The notes beneath the pieces were generated by a model, which worked only from the letters and a program-made list of their open reading frames with translations, ran no database searches and was not told where the DNA came from. A stretch of 64,000 bases of DNA, from assembly GCA_013176395.1 (NCBI GenBank), contig JABMLP010000009.1, positions 1,612,001 through 1,676,000 of the forward strand, in the 5' to 3' direction. Positions 11,283 to 21,105 of the stretch are shown here, piece by piece. How positions within the stretch are numbered: position 1 is the first letter of the stretch; each line of letters begins with the position of its first letter. The position numbers and the translations under genes are program-made. This stretch comes from Venturia oleaginea (Eukaryota; Ascomycota; Dothideomycetes; Venturiales; Venturiaceae).

Positions 11283-11779
11283 TGGGGAAGAAGTAGGAGC
11301 AAGGACTCGCCACGATTGACTTCAGGCATATGAAAATCTAGACGATGACAGAGACAGATCTGGATAGGGAGACTTTGCACAGTCTGTCGAAAAGGGTTGT
11401 GAATTATACAGTTGATGCGACGGCCGTGATATACAACTATAGTTACATTTCACTTCAACCCAGCGCGTCCCTCAACACGCGTAACGCGTTTTGGAACTCA
11501 CGTCATTTCTCACCTCAGGAATTAGGCCGATTTCGCTATACAAAAAGTTAACGCAGCTGAGCCACTACTTCACTTTCCAAAAACTGGGGCACAAACCACT
11601 GGCACAATGAGCGGCCAAAGTTAAGTTGAAATGAATATCTCTTTTGTTCTGCTTCCTCTGATTTCAACCAGGCGCAAAATCATCGCCGGGGAGGGCTTGC
11701 ACGGGAGGACCTTCAACGTTCTGGTCTCGGTGCCCAACAAGTCATCGGTCATCAGTGGATGGATTTAAGACAAGGACTC
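11283..11779. other. Intergenic, nothing recognised
   Basis: Between the Rho-like and BTB-like remnants. Short open frames only; I see no motif or repeat. Confidence 0.35.
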
Positions 11780-12790
11780 CATACCGGATTGTATGCTGAG
11801 GGGCAACGACTTTTTCTTCGCAGGTGCCGAACCTGATATTGTTCAGGCCACCATCAATTTCATTTCTCACACATCGCCGACATCTGGCCTACCCATTGAA
11901 CGACCGCCGTTCGTGCCAAAACTTCAGGAGACTGACGTACTACTTCGTGTGAAGCTGTACAAATTTGCGTTATGCCTTGGGTCAGTTAACAATCAACAAG
12001 AGATCGCAGGTATTAGCTGACGAGCCTGACTTACCAGACTTCCGGAGCTTTGTAAAGATTCACTCATTCATATAGAAACCCTCACTTACAGCACGCATGT
12101 GTTCCTCATTGTACTCACAACCTCCATGGCACATCAGATGAGTTTGGTTGATGACCCGAAATTTCGCAAGTGGGTTATCAACTACATTAAGCAGAACAGG
12201 GTCAGCTTGATGAACTCACCACTTTTCGAACAAACTATCAGCAGGAATAGCGAGTTGGCTTGGAAGATGTGCTCCTTACTTATGTCAGCTTTGGGCGACT
12301 CAGAGAGTGAAAGTGGGTCTCGAAAGCCTTCAAACCCCAAGAGCTCTCCATCGAACGCATTTCCACATGTGTAAGTGACAAAACCGTACCGATTACTACT
12401 ATGGCCAGAATTGAAGATTTCTAAGCCCACCGTCTGACTATCCGCAATTCAAGCGACGAACAAGTAGTCCCTACTCGTACCCGCCACAGCATAAATCACC
12501 AAACAATTACCCATCCTCGATTCTGCAACACAAGTAAGTCAACCTTCCTAGTCACAGAGTGCTTATCAAGCTTTTGTGGCAATCTGTGACTAACCAGTTA
12601 AAAAGTCTGCCTTCCGAGTCCACACTGATCCCTGCAGAGTTTGAGCGACAAACGAGCAGCCAATATTAGTACCCGCCACAGCAGAAACCGTCTACAGAGA
12701 AAAATGACAACAAAAGAGTCGTTCCTCCAGAATTTGAGCAACGCACGAGTACTTAGGCATATCGACCACAGTTCCGAACATCTATTGTAG
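11780..12790 (+). pseudogene. BTB/POZ-like protein remnant with C-terminal Pro/Gln-rich repeats
   Basis: One frame carries FFFAGAEPDIVQATINFI (like the fungal BTB D-D-P-x-x-V-x-x-M-L-x-Y-L-Y-T segment), then DVLLRVKLYKFALCLG (like h-V-K-V-Y-x-L-A-D-K-Y). Two TGA codons follow close together (about 12018-12029). The same frame then continues with LPELCKDSLIHIET and LVDDPKFRKWV, resembling the C-terminal helices of fungal BTB proteins. After a Ser-rich stretch there are three imperfect repeats (see the separate entry), two of them containing TAG. Assignment to BTB rests on pattern, not on an invariant residue. The in-frame position of the stops shows a formerly continuous reading frame. Confidence 0.42.
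12449..12780 (+). repeat. Three imperfect Pro/Gln-rich coding repeats
   Basis: The units begin at about 12449, 12643 and 12733. Translated, they read PQFKRRTSSPYSYPPQ, PAEFERQTSSQY-stop-YPPQ and PPEFEQRTST-stop-AYRPQ. The shared core is P-x-E/Q-F-x-R-x-T-S and a Y-x-P-Q ending. TAG stands where the other copies have a sense codon. They are likely the tail of the BTB-like remnant. Confidence 0.5.
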
Positions 12791-13208
12791 GACAGGACAG
12801 CTTGGAAAGCAAAACATCTCGAAACACGCAGGACAAAGATTCCATGCTACTGTTGACGATACTGCGGATAAGGGTGACGACTTGTAGTGAATGAGCGTGG
12901 AAAGCACGGGAGGAGATTCTGTGGGAAACTTGGACCGGACTGACTGATTGTATGACAGACCTCCCCACCTCGCGATGACACGCGGGTGAATACCATGGAA
13001 GGTATATGTCGCGGGTATTATCATCGCCGTCGCTGCATGCCTCGCGGGCCTGTAGTGCTTACTCAATTCATTCACCGGGATTGACGGGAAAGAGCTGCGT
13101 GTTACGACACCAAAATGTAAACCACTTGACAGAGGTGGGTGTCTCATACCTGGGGCTTCTGTGTATTCATTAGCTCGTATGTTACTCACCATTTTTCTCT
13201 CCATGCCA
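12791..13208. other. Intergenic, nothing recognised
   Basis: Between the BTB-like remnant and the 3' end of the GNAT remnant. An antisense frame crosses it but has no motif. Confidence 0.35.
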
Positions 13209-14223
13209 TCAACCCTCACCAGCATCGAACATAGCGTAAGCCTCCTTCTCTGCTTTCTCACCGGGCAATTGAGCTTCAGGTACTTTGCCATTCAACCACA
13301 TCCTGTGATAATCAATTCCGACATTCGTCCATCCCACTTCTTCGAAGACTTTACACGCCCGCTCATTCTGTGCCCATACTTCAGCTATGAAATTGCCGTC
13401 TTCAGCTTCCAGCCTTCTCATAGCCTGATGAAGCAATAACGTCGCATTATCCTTTGACGTAGCATAAAGAGGACCAAATCTAAAGCCTAGCTCACACCCT
13501 CTCACTAAGATCCAACCTTCCGATTAATCTTTAGCACCTTCTTTAACCAGTGCAAGACCAAAAGTATCGCTCCTCTCCAAAAGGGCCTCCTGACTCCACA
13601 ATCCCCTCCTATCCAACACCGTGCAAGCCAAATCACTCTCCACAAGCGCCCCAACCGGCACCTCCTCCAAATCAATAAAACGCACACCCTCACCCCTAAC
13701 ATGTTCAAAAGCCCCCTCCAACGGTACTGCTTTCGTACCCTCCCTCTTCATTAGCCTCACAACACCCTTCTCCACAAATCCCCTCCGTCCATACGTAGCA
13801 ACTTGCTCTTGTATAGCATCCAATCCCACAACCTCCACTCCCTTTTCCTCAAATAGATCAAGACCTGCTTGGAAGAGTTTCGCTCCCCAGCCTAAACCAC
13901 GCACGGGGGCGTTGAGGCAGAAGAATCCGATCCAACCTGTTTTTTTTGTGTAGAAGAAGGGGAGGATGCAGCCTTGTGGTTTAGAAGGGAAGGAGGGGGA
14001 TGTTACGATGAGGAAACCGAGGGCACCTGTTTGGGAGGTTGTGGAGAGGTAATGGGTTTTTGAGTCGGCTTCGGCGCGGTTCTGTTGGGATGTTGGAAGG
14101 GAGAGAAGGATGGTGTTTACCCAGCCTAAGGTGTGCATGAGAGGCCACCAGATGTTTGTGGCCTCTTCCAGGGATGTGGCAGGTCGGATTGTGCACTTCG
14201 GAGGACCCTGCTGGGGAAGCCAT
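13209..14223 (-). pseudogene. Two-domain GNAT N-acetyltransferase, broken by one TAA and a start-frame shift
   Basis: Read on the minus strand, the frame runs from CTIRPATSLEEATNIW (near 14190) through a GNAT core (TGALGFLIVTS, GWIGFFCLNAPVRGLGWGAKLF with the acetyl-CoA loop, AIQEQVATYGRRGF). A second domain follows with VRGCELGFRFGPLYA, VFEEVGWTNVG and YHRMWLNGKVPEAQ, ending FDAGEG. The second domain resembles the C-terminal acetyltransferase half of YitH/HolE-like GNAT proteins common in fungi. One TAA at 13524-13526 splits the otherwise continuous frame exactly in phase (KEGAKD-stop-SEGWILVRG). The only upstream ATGs (14223 and one slightly farther 5') are out of frame with TIRPAT, so the first strand is lost if translation starts at the in-frame ATG 14138. 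Substrate unknown. Confidence 0.72.
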
Positions 14224-15006
14224 TGTTGGTGTTCTTAGAAGCTGTCATGGGAATGTGAAAAAGGTAATTAGGCTTAGCTGGGACAGTGGATTGCTTCTGT
14301 ACTTCTTTTCAAGCTGAGCACAGTATAATCTCTTTCGCACGTCTTATAGCATTGAGAAAGCGTGCGAAGTTGTGGTTAAAGTGGGATGCATGGATGCGAG
14401 ACAAGGTTGCGGCCAGCGAAGCTACGCGCTTACGACGTTCACTTAGAAGCATAAATCCAAAGCCATGTCTACACTCGTAGATGTTGTTGATAATAAGATA
14501 ATCGAAAACTAGTGTTTCAAGATTTCGACGTCGTCCGTAGAAATGACTGGTAGAGCAGAAGTCTATTCTAAAAATAGCTAGCCTGAGGAGATCAGCCTCT
14601 CTCCTCCCTGCCCTCGACGACGACGTCCATAACATTTAACATCCACTGTCTCGTTATCGAGGCGTATAAGTGAATAAGCTCCCTAGGATGGAAGATCTCG
14701 GGTTACCTCTCCTTGATATCTACTCTACAGCCAATTGTATTCGTTCCCAAAAAGGGGGAACAAAACGCACAACATACTTCTCTCCAAATCACCAGGAATC
14801 AACGTTCCAACTCCGACCGCCATTCAGAACTCAAGCCCTCACATCGTACAATTTTCCCACGTTCAAGAAAAATATTCCCCTTCACAACCTATTTTCCCAC
14901 ATGCAATAAGAAAGACCTCACCACTATCATCACCACCCTACTACTACCTTCCCAACAACACGAGAAGTCCAACAGCTTTTCCCTTATCCGAAAGAGCAAA
15001 AAGAAT
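14224..15006. other. Intergenic, nothing recognised
   Basis: Holds the presumed upstream region of the GNAT remnant and about 0.6 kb with no motif-bearing frame. C/A-rich near 14740-15000. Confidence 0.4.
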
Positions 15007-15100
15007 TGACCACGACGAGGGTCGAACTCGCGACCTTGGCGTTACAATTCCAGATGATAAGATATTAGCACCACGCTCTAACCAACTGAGCTACACGGTC
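15007..15100 (-). tRNA. tRNA-Ile (anticodon AAT), intron-containing
   Basis: On the minus strand the sequence begins GACCGTGTAGCTCAGTTGG and ends TTCGACCC...CGTGGTC plus discriminator A. The 7-bp acceptor stem forms with two G-T wobbles. The D-arm (GCTCAGTTGGTTAGAGC) and T-arm (GGTTCGA-type loop, GTTCGAC) are canonical. The anticodon stem TGGTG/CGCCA closes the loop C-T-A-A-T-A-A, giving anticodon AAT. An intron of about 20 nt sits after position 37, the standard nuclear tRNA intron site. Confidence 0.9.
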
Positions 15101-16298
15101 ATACTCAGAACTAGGTTGAGACATGTCCTGGTGGCTGTTTGTTGAGATAATAAAGTGATGACGAGCTGTTGCAGACTTTTTTTCTTGGTCGTACGTTGTT
15201 GGGTGGGCAAATGTGTCTCAGAGTTTGTAGGTAGTATCGATTAAGTGAGGTGTGCGGTTGAGTGGGCCTTGTTATCGATAGAGGAAAAGAAGAAGTAACG
15301 TTAGACTTGGAAAGTAATAGATTGGACGGTGCCTGGATTTTGAAAGCTTTCCTAATAAGTATGTTTTGAGACCACTTTCGCACCTAGATGTGAACATAAG
15401 GAATAAACGAGGGTGGAAATCTGAGCGGCAGAATAGAGAATCTTCTAGTCGGCATCATTGTCGACTGCAACAATAAAGCAGACCCGCTCGAAGAGTCCTT
15501 AACGACAAGCCATTGCGAGAGACGTAATGAAGGTCTCAGCGAACGGAAAGTCCAAACTTGACTCAAAGGCCACGCACCTTGTGCCAATTATTGAGAAAAC
15601 GAATTGGCCAGAAATTCTTCGCCCGTCAAAGGTAGCATACCAAATGACAACGTCTGAATGTAGCAGAAACAGGGATACGGAATCCCAAAAGCAACGAGAG
15701 AATTTCCTGAAGACTTGGCCAAAAGAAATCGATTTGATTAAGGAAATGAAGTGTTGTGGACTTGTACCTATGCAGCTCGATGAGTGTAGCTCTACCCTCG
15801 CTTCAGGCATCGGGATTAAAGAGGCCGGACCCATCAAACCGATAAGACGCCAAATTAAACCAAGATACAGTCAATTCATGGATCTGCAACTTTGGTTAGA
15901 ACCAACTCAATTCTTAAGTACATCGTTCTTTTCTTCTCCTTGAAACGAACCCCAGTATTCTTGAAGAGGAGTTTCCAGAAGCTATCGTCATTGCAATGAC
16001 CTAGACAAGCTCGATATGGAGATTTACCAAAGGGGAAAGGGTCATCATGATATCATACCAAGGGCGTTAGAGAAGGATAAAGTGAGCTTCTGACAAGAAA
16101 AGAAGTAAGGAGACACGGACAGCAGGACTGTTATGAAATGGTTGATACTTACATCTATGAAGGCAGAGGAATTTACCGCATCTGCTTTCCTGCACTTAAG
16201 CGCAGCTGCCTAACTGGAAATGCTAACTCACCCAGGTCGTAGAGCAATCATTGCCCATAGTTCATGATAGAGTGAGTTACCGATGATCAATTGGCGCT
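15101..16298. other. Intergenic, one unsupported open frame
   Basis: A 138-codon ATG frame at 15527-15943 (+) is rich in Lys/Ser and has no motif I recognise; an antisense frame overlaps it. With no splice structure or family signal I do not call it a gene. The rest holds nothing recognisable. Confidence 0.4.
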
Positions 16299-17396
16299 TC
16301 ATCGTCGACCTGGTCGTTTTGGCTTGGAAAATCCACTCTTCGTCTCTTGCTTCGTCACGAACTCGTCGTCGATAGTCTGGGCGGTGATCTCGCTAGGATC
16401 TGTGGCCTCAAGCTTAGAAGAAAATTAGCATTGACTTCAACCCTCGTGCAACGACCAATTCTCACCTTCTTAGCAAGCTTCAAACCGGCCTCTTTCTCAG
16501 CCAAAGTCTCCGCACTCCGCCTCGAGCTAGCATAAAGCATCCTCTCTTTAACCTTCGCAGCAGTCGGACAAGTGTAGATAAAAACCGTCGCCGTCGCTGG
16601 CCCATCCACACCATTATAAGAGTGCTTATAAAACGAATACCTAGGCTCACTCGCCGCAATATATGAAGCCAGCTCCGAAGTCTTGACACCCTCCACCGGC
16701 GCCTCAGCAAGAACGATCGTCTCGCTAGCGTCAATCTTCAACATAACCAATCCTCCCTCACCAAGCGAAGCAAGCGCATCAACAACACCATCTCCGCCGG
16801 TCATTTTCAAGCCCGACGATCCACCATAACCTGCTCCTCTCCTACCCGTTCCACCAACCTCTGTCAACTCTGCTTCTTTGATACCAACGAGGTTTCTTTC
16901 CTCCTCTGTAAGGGGGTTTTCGAGTTTCTCATGTGCTTCGTGTTTCTTCCACCCCTCCGCGCTTAATTCCTCAGCCAAAGTACAAAACAGCGTTTCCATG
17001 AAATTCTCTCCGCCCAGTTCTCTCGTCAATGTTAATCTTGTGGATGCGAAGAGCATCTTCTGGCGCACAGGAGCGGCATCGGGGACATATGTTATGGCTG
17101 TGAAGGCGGGGCCGGTGGGGCTCGAAGCGTCGAGACGGAGGAGGATGTAGAGGGCTTCATTTGGTTTTAGGTGGGGTTGGAGGTTTGAGAGGTCGGCGGT
17201 GAAGTTTTGAGAGTTTGACGGGATTGTGGTTTTTGGGGTTAGGACTTCTTCATTTATTGTTGCTATGAGGCCGCGTTTGGAGGTGTCGGATTTGAGGGAG
17301 CTGAAGGCGTCGTGGAGCTCTTGGGAGGCTGTCGCGGGTGATTAGATAGTACCAATGTGATAGAGAGGAGGATCTACCCGATATCCCAGACTGCAT
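16299..17396 (-). CDS. Twinfilin (two-ADF-H-domain actin-binding protein)
   Basis: Exons 17396-17378, 17328-16466 and 16412-16299 (minus) give 331 aa. The start MQSGISASQELHDAFSS appears only after joining the 19-nt first exon and matches the family. The first ADF-H domain ends with VRQKMLFASTRLTLTREL; a second follows with EPRYSFYKHSY, VFIYTCPTAAKVKERMLYASSR and AGLKLAKK. The C-terminal tail ends in basic SGFSKPKRPGRR, the region that in twinfilins binds capping protein and phosphoinositides. Twinfilin sequesters ADP-actin monomers and promotes filament-end depolymerisation at cortical actin patches. It shares a 213-bp upstream region with uL14m, transcribed the other way. Confidence 0.93.
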
Positions 17397-17609
17397 TTTG
17401 AATTGATTTTCAGAAGTTGTTGTAGTTGTTGTTGTTGTTTCTTCGAGCTCGGGAGAAGAGGCTGAGCTGAACTTGACTGCGGCTGCGGCGAACACGGACT
17501 TTGGCCTTGACGATCTCCAAGAAGTATCACGACTCCATCTCCCGTCGCATCGCCAATTCTACATACTGCCAACGTCGAATCACCCTCTCGAAAGGACCAA
17601 TCACTCGCA
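17397..17609. promoter_or_regulatory. Shared divergent promoter region of twinfilin and uL14m
   Basis: Only 213 bp separate the two start codons, so both core promoters must lie here unless they overlap the coding regions. I see no clear TATA box or known operator. Purine- and pyrimidine-rich tracts are present. Confidence 0.5.
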
Positions 17610-18235
17610 ATGATTCAATTGAAGGTTCATCGTTATATCTCAACCATGCGCAGCATATTCTAACACGACATAGTCATGGCTAAACTGCATCGACAATTCC
17701 GGCGCCGCAATAGTCGAATGCATAAAGGTCCTCCGCATGAAGAGAGCTGCTAAGATCGGTAAATTCTCCTACCTCCTCCCTACCATATCTCCTCCTCCAA
17801 ATCCTCTCCTCGCCAACCTCTCCTCTCCCGGAATCCTAGAATCCAAACTAATCCCCTCAGGCGACAGAATAATAGTAGTGGTCCAAAAACAACGAAACTT
17901 CGGTCCAGAAACCGGTCCAGGCGGCTCCGTCTCGATCTCCGCAGCAAACAAAGTCCGTCGTGGTGATATAAGACACGCAGTCGTCGTCAGGACAGCGAAG
18001 AAGATGCAGAGAAAGGATGGGTCGGTGGTGAAGTTTGATGACAATGCTTGTGTGCTCATTGGGAAAGGTGGAGATCCGATTGGAAGTCGGCTGAATGGTT
18101 AGTTTGCGATTTTTCTTTAAAACATTGGGCATTTCGCGTGGGAAGGAGAGCTAATTGATCATAGGTGTCGTGGGAGCCGAGTTGAAAGACAAGCAGTGGA
18201 GTAAGATTTTGTCGCTGGCACCGATGCATCTGTAG
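17610..18235 (+). CDS. Mitochondrial large-subunit ribosomal protein uL14m
   Basis: Exons 17610-17624, 17674-18097 and 18165-18235 give 169 aa. The tiny first exon supplies MIQLK, the usual first residues, joined to SWLNCIDNSGAAIVECIKVLRMK. The uL14 signature follows (DRIIVVVQKQ, VRRGDIRHAVVVRT, FDDNACVLIGKGGDPIGSRLNG). uL14 contacts the 23S-like rRNA at the subunit interface. An insertion of about 45 residues (Pro/Ser/Leu-rich, after KRAAKIGKFSY) separates it from bacterial L14 and is in keeping with fungal mitochondrial forms. Intron 1 has a GTTCAT donor but a good CTAAC branch and TAG acceptor. Confidence 0.92.
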
Positions 18236-18587
18236 GATGCCCACGATCGCAAGGAGAGGGATTTGGCTGGGAAAGCCGTGAGACTCGGGCGTCCTAGAAG
18301 GACGCAGATTCACGTCGTGGAAGTCAATACGCTTCACTAGAGATGATGCAAATATCCGCGATGAAAGCATAGCCGGGCGTACGGAATTATGATAAAGAAG
18401 AAATGTATCAATATTGTGTACCATAGTCGCCAGACTTTTTGGGTATCTAGAGTAATAACAACGCCAGATCCAACTCTACCTATGTAGTAACGCCCTGCCA
18501 CCAATGCTTAGATGGTTCAAGCTTTTCGTAAATGAAGTATGCCCAGATCTATAGTATAGAACCATATCATCTCCCGTGACATCCTGC
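18236..18587. other. Intergenic
   Basis: Converging 3' flanks of uL14m and the RPB9 remnant. Nothing recognised. Confidence 0.4.
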
Positions 18588-19316
18588 TTAATCATTTCTG
18601 ATGATCGAGTCTTTAGTCACACCTGGATTTCCATCCTTTCCATCGCCCACTGTCACAACCTGCCAAACCGTACCACAAGAGCAGCACACGTAGTAAAGTT
18701 GCTAGAAATAAGGTCAGACTCTGTCTTAACCTACAAGGAATCGAGCACATACCATGCCAGTTTCGGCTGTTCGCTGTTGGGACTGGAAGAAGACGGCTTC
18801 GGACTCGCGACATGCTGGACATTTCTTATTGATGCGCGGCAGCTACAAGTGAAAACCCTCGTTAGCCAACCGATCCAGAGCTATCCCAAATGTTCAATAA
18901 CAATAACGGAATATATTATAATCGCACAGCTTCCCCCTCTTGGAAATTCTGCGAGTCTGCGGGCGGATGGTGAACCTGCTGCTCAAGATGCAACTGCTCA
19001 AGCTGTTGTTGACTCGTAGCTAGTTACTGGGGCGTCGAGTCTGCAGACATGGACCTGGGTGTCGTGAGGCCAGTCTGGGCAGCGTTCGCAGCTGAATCGG
19101 TGCCTTCGTCGACTTCGAGAAAGAAGCCTCGGTCTGTCTCCTGGCCGCAGATCTCGCAGAATATCTCTTGCCCACATAGAGTGCAGAAATCAGGCAGACT
19201 GGGGAGACCAACCGTTGGGTCCTGGGCGACGTCTTGGGTGACGCCGCTGGTGGCTCCGACCGTGTTGGAGAGCTGGTGGCGGAAGACACAGGCGGTTTCG
19301 GCGGGCATGGTGTAGG
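18588..19316 (-). pseudogene. RNA polymerase II subunit RPB9-like, 5'-truncated copy
   Basis: Read on the minus strand, PAETACVFRHQLSNTVG and GVTQDVAQDPTV match the Rpb9 linker. A fungal-type insert with FCTLCGQEIFCEICGQET follows. After a gap come the second zinc ribbon LPRINKKCPAC ... VFFQSQQRTAETGM and, across an intron ending in TTTCTAG, QLYYVCCSCG. All four cysteines of this ribbon remain. The first zinc ribbon (normally C-R-E-C-N-N-M-L-Y-P) is missing: similarity stops at about 19316, where PIN1-like sequence begins on the other strand. I could find no phase-compatible intron joining the insert (ending at TAA near 19022) to LPRINKK (near 18850). The C-terminus runs 25 residues past the usual G-H-V-F end. 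RPB9 is usually single-copy, so this is either a decayed duplicate or a damaged assembly. Confidence 0.62.
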
Positions 19317-20017
19317 AGGAGGTTCGCGTCTCAAACTCGAAGAACCTCCCTACTACTTCAACCCCGATACCAAGGAATCTCGATGGGAACCACCAGAGGG
19401 CGCCGATGCTGAAAAGCTCAAGAACTTCATGGCCAGCAACCATACCGCATCCATCAGTCGACCAGCCCTAGGCGATGCCCAAGAGGACAAGATTCGGTGC
19501 GCTCATTTGCTCATCAAGCATCGCGAGAGCAGGCGTCCATCAAGCTGGAGGGAATCGCGGATAGTTCGCTCAAAGAGGAGGCTATGCAGATTCTGCTCGG
19601 ACATGAACAGCGCATTCGAGCTGGTTCGGACAGTCTGGGTGAGTTGGCAATGATCGAGTCGGACTGCAGCAGTGCACGAAAGCGCGGGGATTTGTGAGTC
19701 GAAATCTCATCGAGTTTGGCTACAGCTACTTGCTAATCTGTCTACCATCAGGGGCTTCTTTGGCAAGGGTGACATGCAGAAGGAATTCGAGGATGCCGCG
19801 TTTGCTCTGAAACCAGGCGAGGTTAGCCACGTTGTGGAGACTGCGTCAGGCCTGCACCTGATTGAACGGTATGTTTCCAATAATATCTCAATTTTCCACG
19901 TCTGCCTTGTTCGTCATCTGGTACCAATGACATTCCTCTCAACTATCACAAACTCGGGCACAAGCCTGTCTCATGTGTCACAAAAACTGACGCAACTTTC
20001 CCTATAGATTGGAATGA
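19316..20017 (+). pseudogene. PIN1/ESS1 peptidyl-prolyl isomerase-like, 5'-truncated and frameshifted
   Basis: The WW domain starts abruptly at EEVRVSNSKNLP (19316), directly after TAG 19313-19315. A one-base loss near 19350 shifts the frame to YYFNPDTKESRWEPPEG. The rotamase domain follows (IRCAHLLIKHRESRRPSSWRE). A second shift near 19555 leads to LKEEAMQILLGHEQRI and [12 protein letters not shown]. Then come a GTGAGT intron, [25 protein letters not shown] and ASGLHLIER, and a last intron ending CCTATAG before LE-stop. These are the parvulin residues expected of Pin1, which isomerises pSer/pThr-Pro bonds in the RNA polymerase II tail and cell-cycle proteins. The first strand of the WW domain with its first Trp, and the start codon, are absent. 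Confidence 0.72.
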
Positions 20018-20717
20018 AGCATTGGTCTATCCCGCTATAGGGATCGATCTGCAAGCTGCAGCTATCCGGCTTGCCCTGCAGCAATAACAAACAAGATATC
20101 GATTGTGAGTATACATTACTTTCAGGCGCCAATCTGTTGTGGTTCACAAGAGTCTCTGCAACATCTAGCGGGCGGTTAAATACGGGCAATGCGATATGAA
20201 TCTTATGATGTCGTGGCATTGCTTTGCATGCATGCAGTAGGTAGCTTTCAATTCAAAAGATCATTGGCATGTCAAAGCTGTTGTGTGATGGCTTTTGGTT
20301 CCAAGAACTGTCTCCTAGTACCATGCCGTTTGTGTTGGTGAGAGAGACACGGGGCATTGAGCTCCGTACTGCATTCTTGCGTTCTAGGAAGAAATGCTGT
20401 CCGTTTCCGACATCTCGTTATCCAGACAGCCAACCCATTCCCTAACAAGATCTATCTAGAAATGAATGCGGTCTGTGAGATCAAGCTGTTCTCGGTCAAC
20501 CGTGATATCAGCTCTTCGGGTCTTCCAAGGTTGACATGATGTCTGAACTTCCTGCTGAGCCCCGGCGGTCATCTGATATGAGTGAGCCCCTTGGTATATG
20601 AGTTTTTATCAGGCCGGTGAATTGGTGAAGCGTCAAAATCTCACGCGAGGTTCAAGTTGGACGTGTGGACGTTGTAGGGCTGCGAGACGTTGAGTACCAG
20701 ATTTCTACTTGCCCAAT
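20018..20717. other. Intergenic, left flank of the LTR element
   Basis: No supported gene. The last five bases (CCAAT, 20713-20717) are the target-site duplication of the retrotransposon. Confidence 0.5.
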
Positions 20718-21049
20718 TGTTAAGGGATGGAATCCTTCTCTCTAGCTTATCCATGACTGGATTTCCAATTGTTCTCTTGTTATTCTGCAAGCTGTCATGT
20801 TCTATTTTGCAAGCTGTCATGTTCTATTTTGCAAGCTGTCATGTTCTATTTCGCAAGCTGCCATGTTCTATTTTGCAAGCTGTCACGTTTCCATTTAAAG
20901 ATACTTTCTAGAAGGATCTATTGTAAGAGGAGGATTATATATACTAGCTATCCTTCCTGTACTTACACTTTCTTCTCTGTACTTAGATACTTGAAATATA
21001 AGCTGTCTTCCCTCACTTGCGAAACACCTTTGAGGGTTGAACTCTTACA
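20718..21049 (+). repeat. 5' LTR (332 bp)
   Basis: Begins TGTTAAGGGATGG and ends GAACTCTTACA. A TATA-like box (TTATATAT, about 20935-20942) lies about 40 bp before GTACTTAGATA (20979-20989), the likely start of the transcript and R region. It contains the 22-bp tandem repeats listed separately. Confidence 0.95.
20787..20896 (+). repeat. Five 22-bp tandem repeats in the LTR U3 region
   Basis: Units starting GCAAGCTGTCATG lie at 20787, 20809, 20831, 20853 and 20875, an exact 22-bp period with a few substitutions (TTTC for TTTT, CCATG, CACG). The same array is in the 3' LTR (about 26639-26748). Two helical turns per unit upstream of a TATA box suggest a promoter element array; that is inference. 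Confidence 0.9.
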
Positions 21050-21050
21050 T

Positions 21051-21061
21051 TATCTAAGTAC
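21051..21061 (+). promoter_or_regulatory. Self-priming primer-binding site
   Basis: TATCTAAGTAC, one base after the 5' LTR, is the exact reverse complement of GTACTTAGATA (20979-20989) in the LTR. No usual tRNA 3'-end complement is seen. In Tf1-type elements the first 11 nt of the RNA fold back on the primer site and are cleaved to prime reverse transcription; the 11-nt match and its position fit that mechanism. Confidence 0.75.
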
Positions 21062-21105
21062 CTCAGTCTTACAAAGGAAGAAAGGCTCACAGAGAGCAAG
21101 CTCCA

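Noticed and set aside
15527..15943. 138-codon ATG open frame on the plus strand
   Set aside because: No motif, no splice signals, Lys/Ser-rich low information, and an overlapping antisense frame of similar length. Could be chance.
20787..20896. Possible CRISPR-like array (five regular repeats)
   Set aside because: The units are contiguous 22-bp tandem repeats without spacers and lie inside a eukaryotic LTR.
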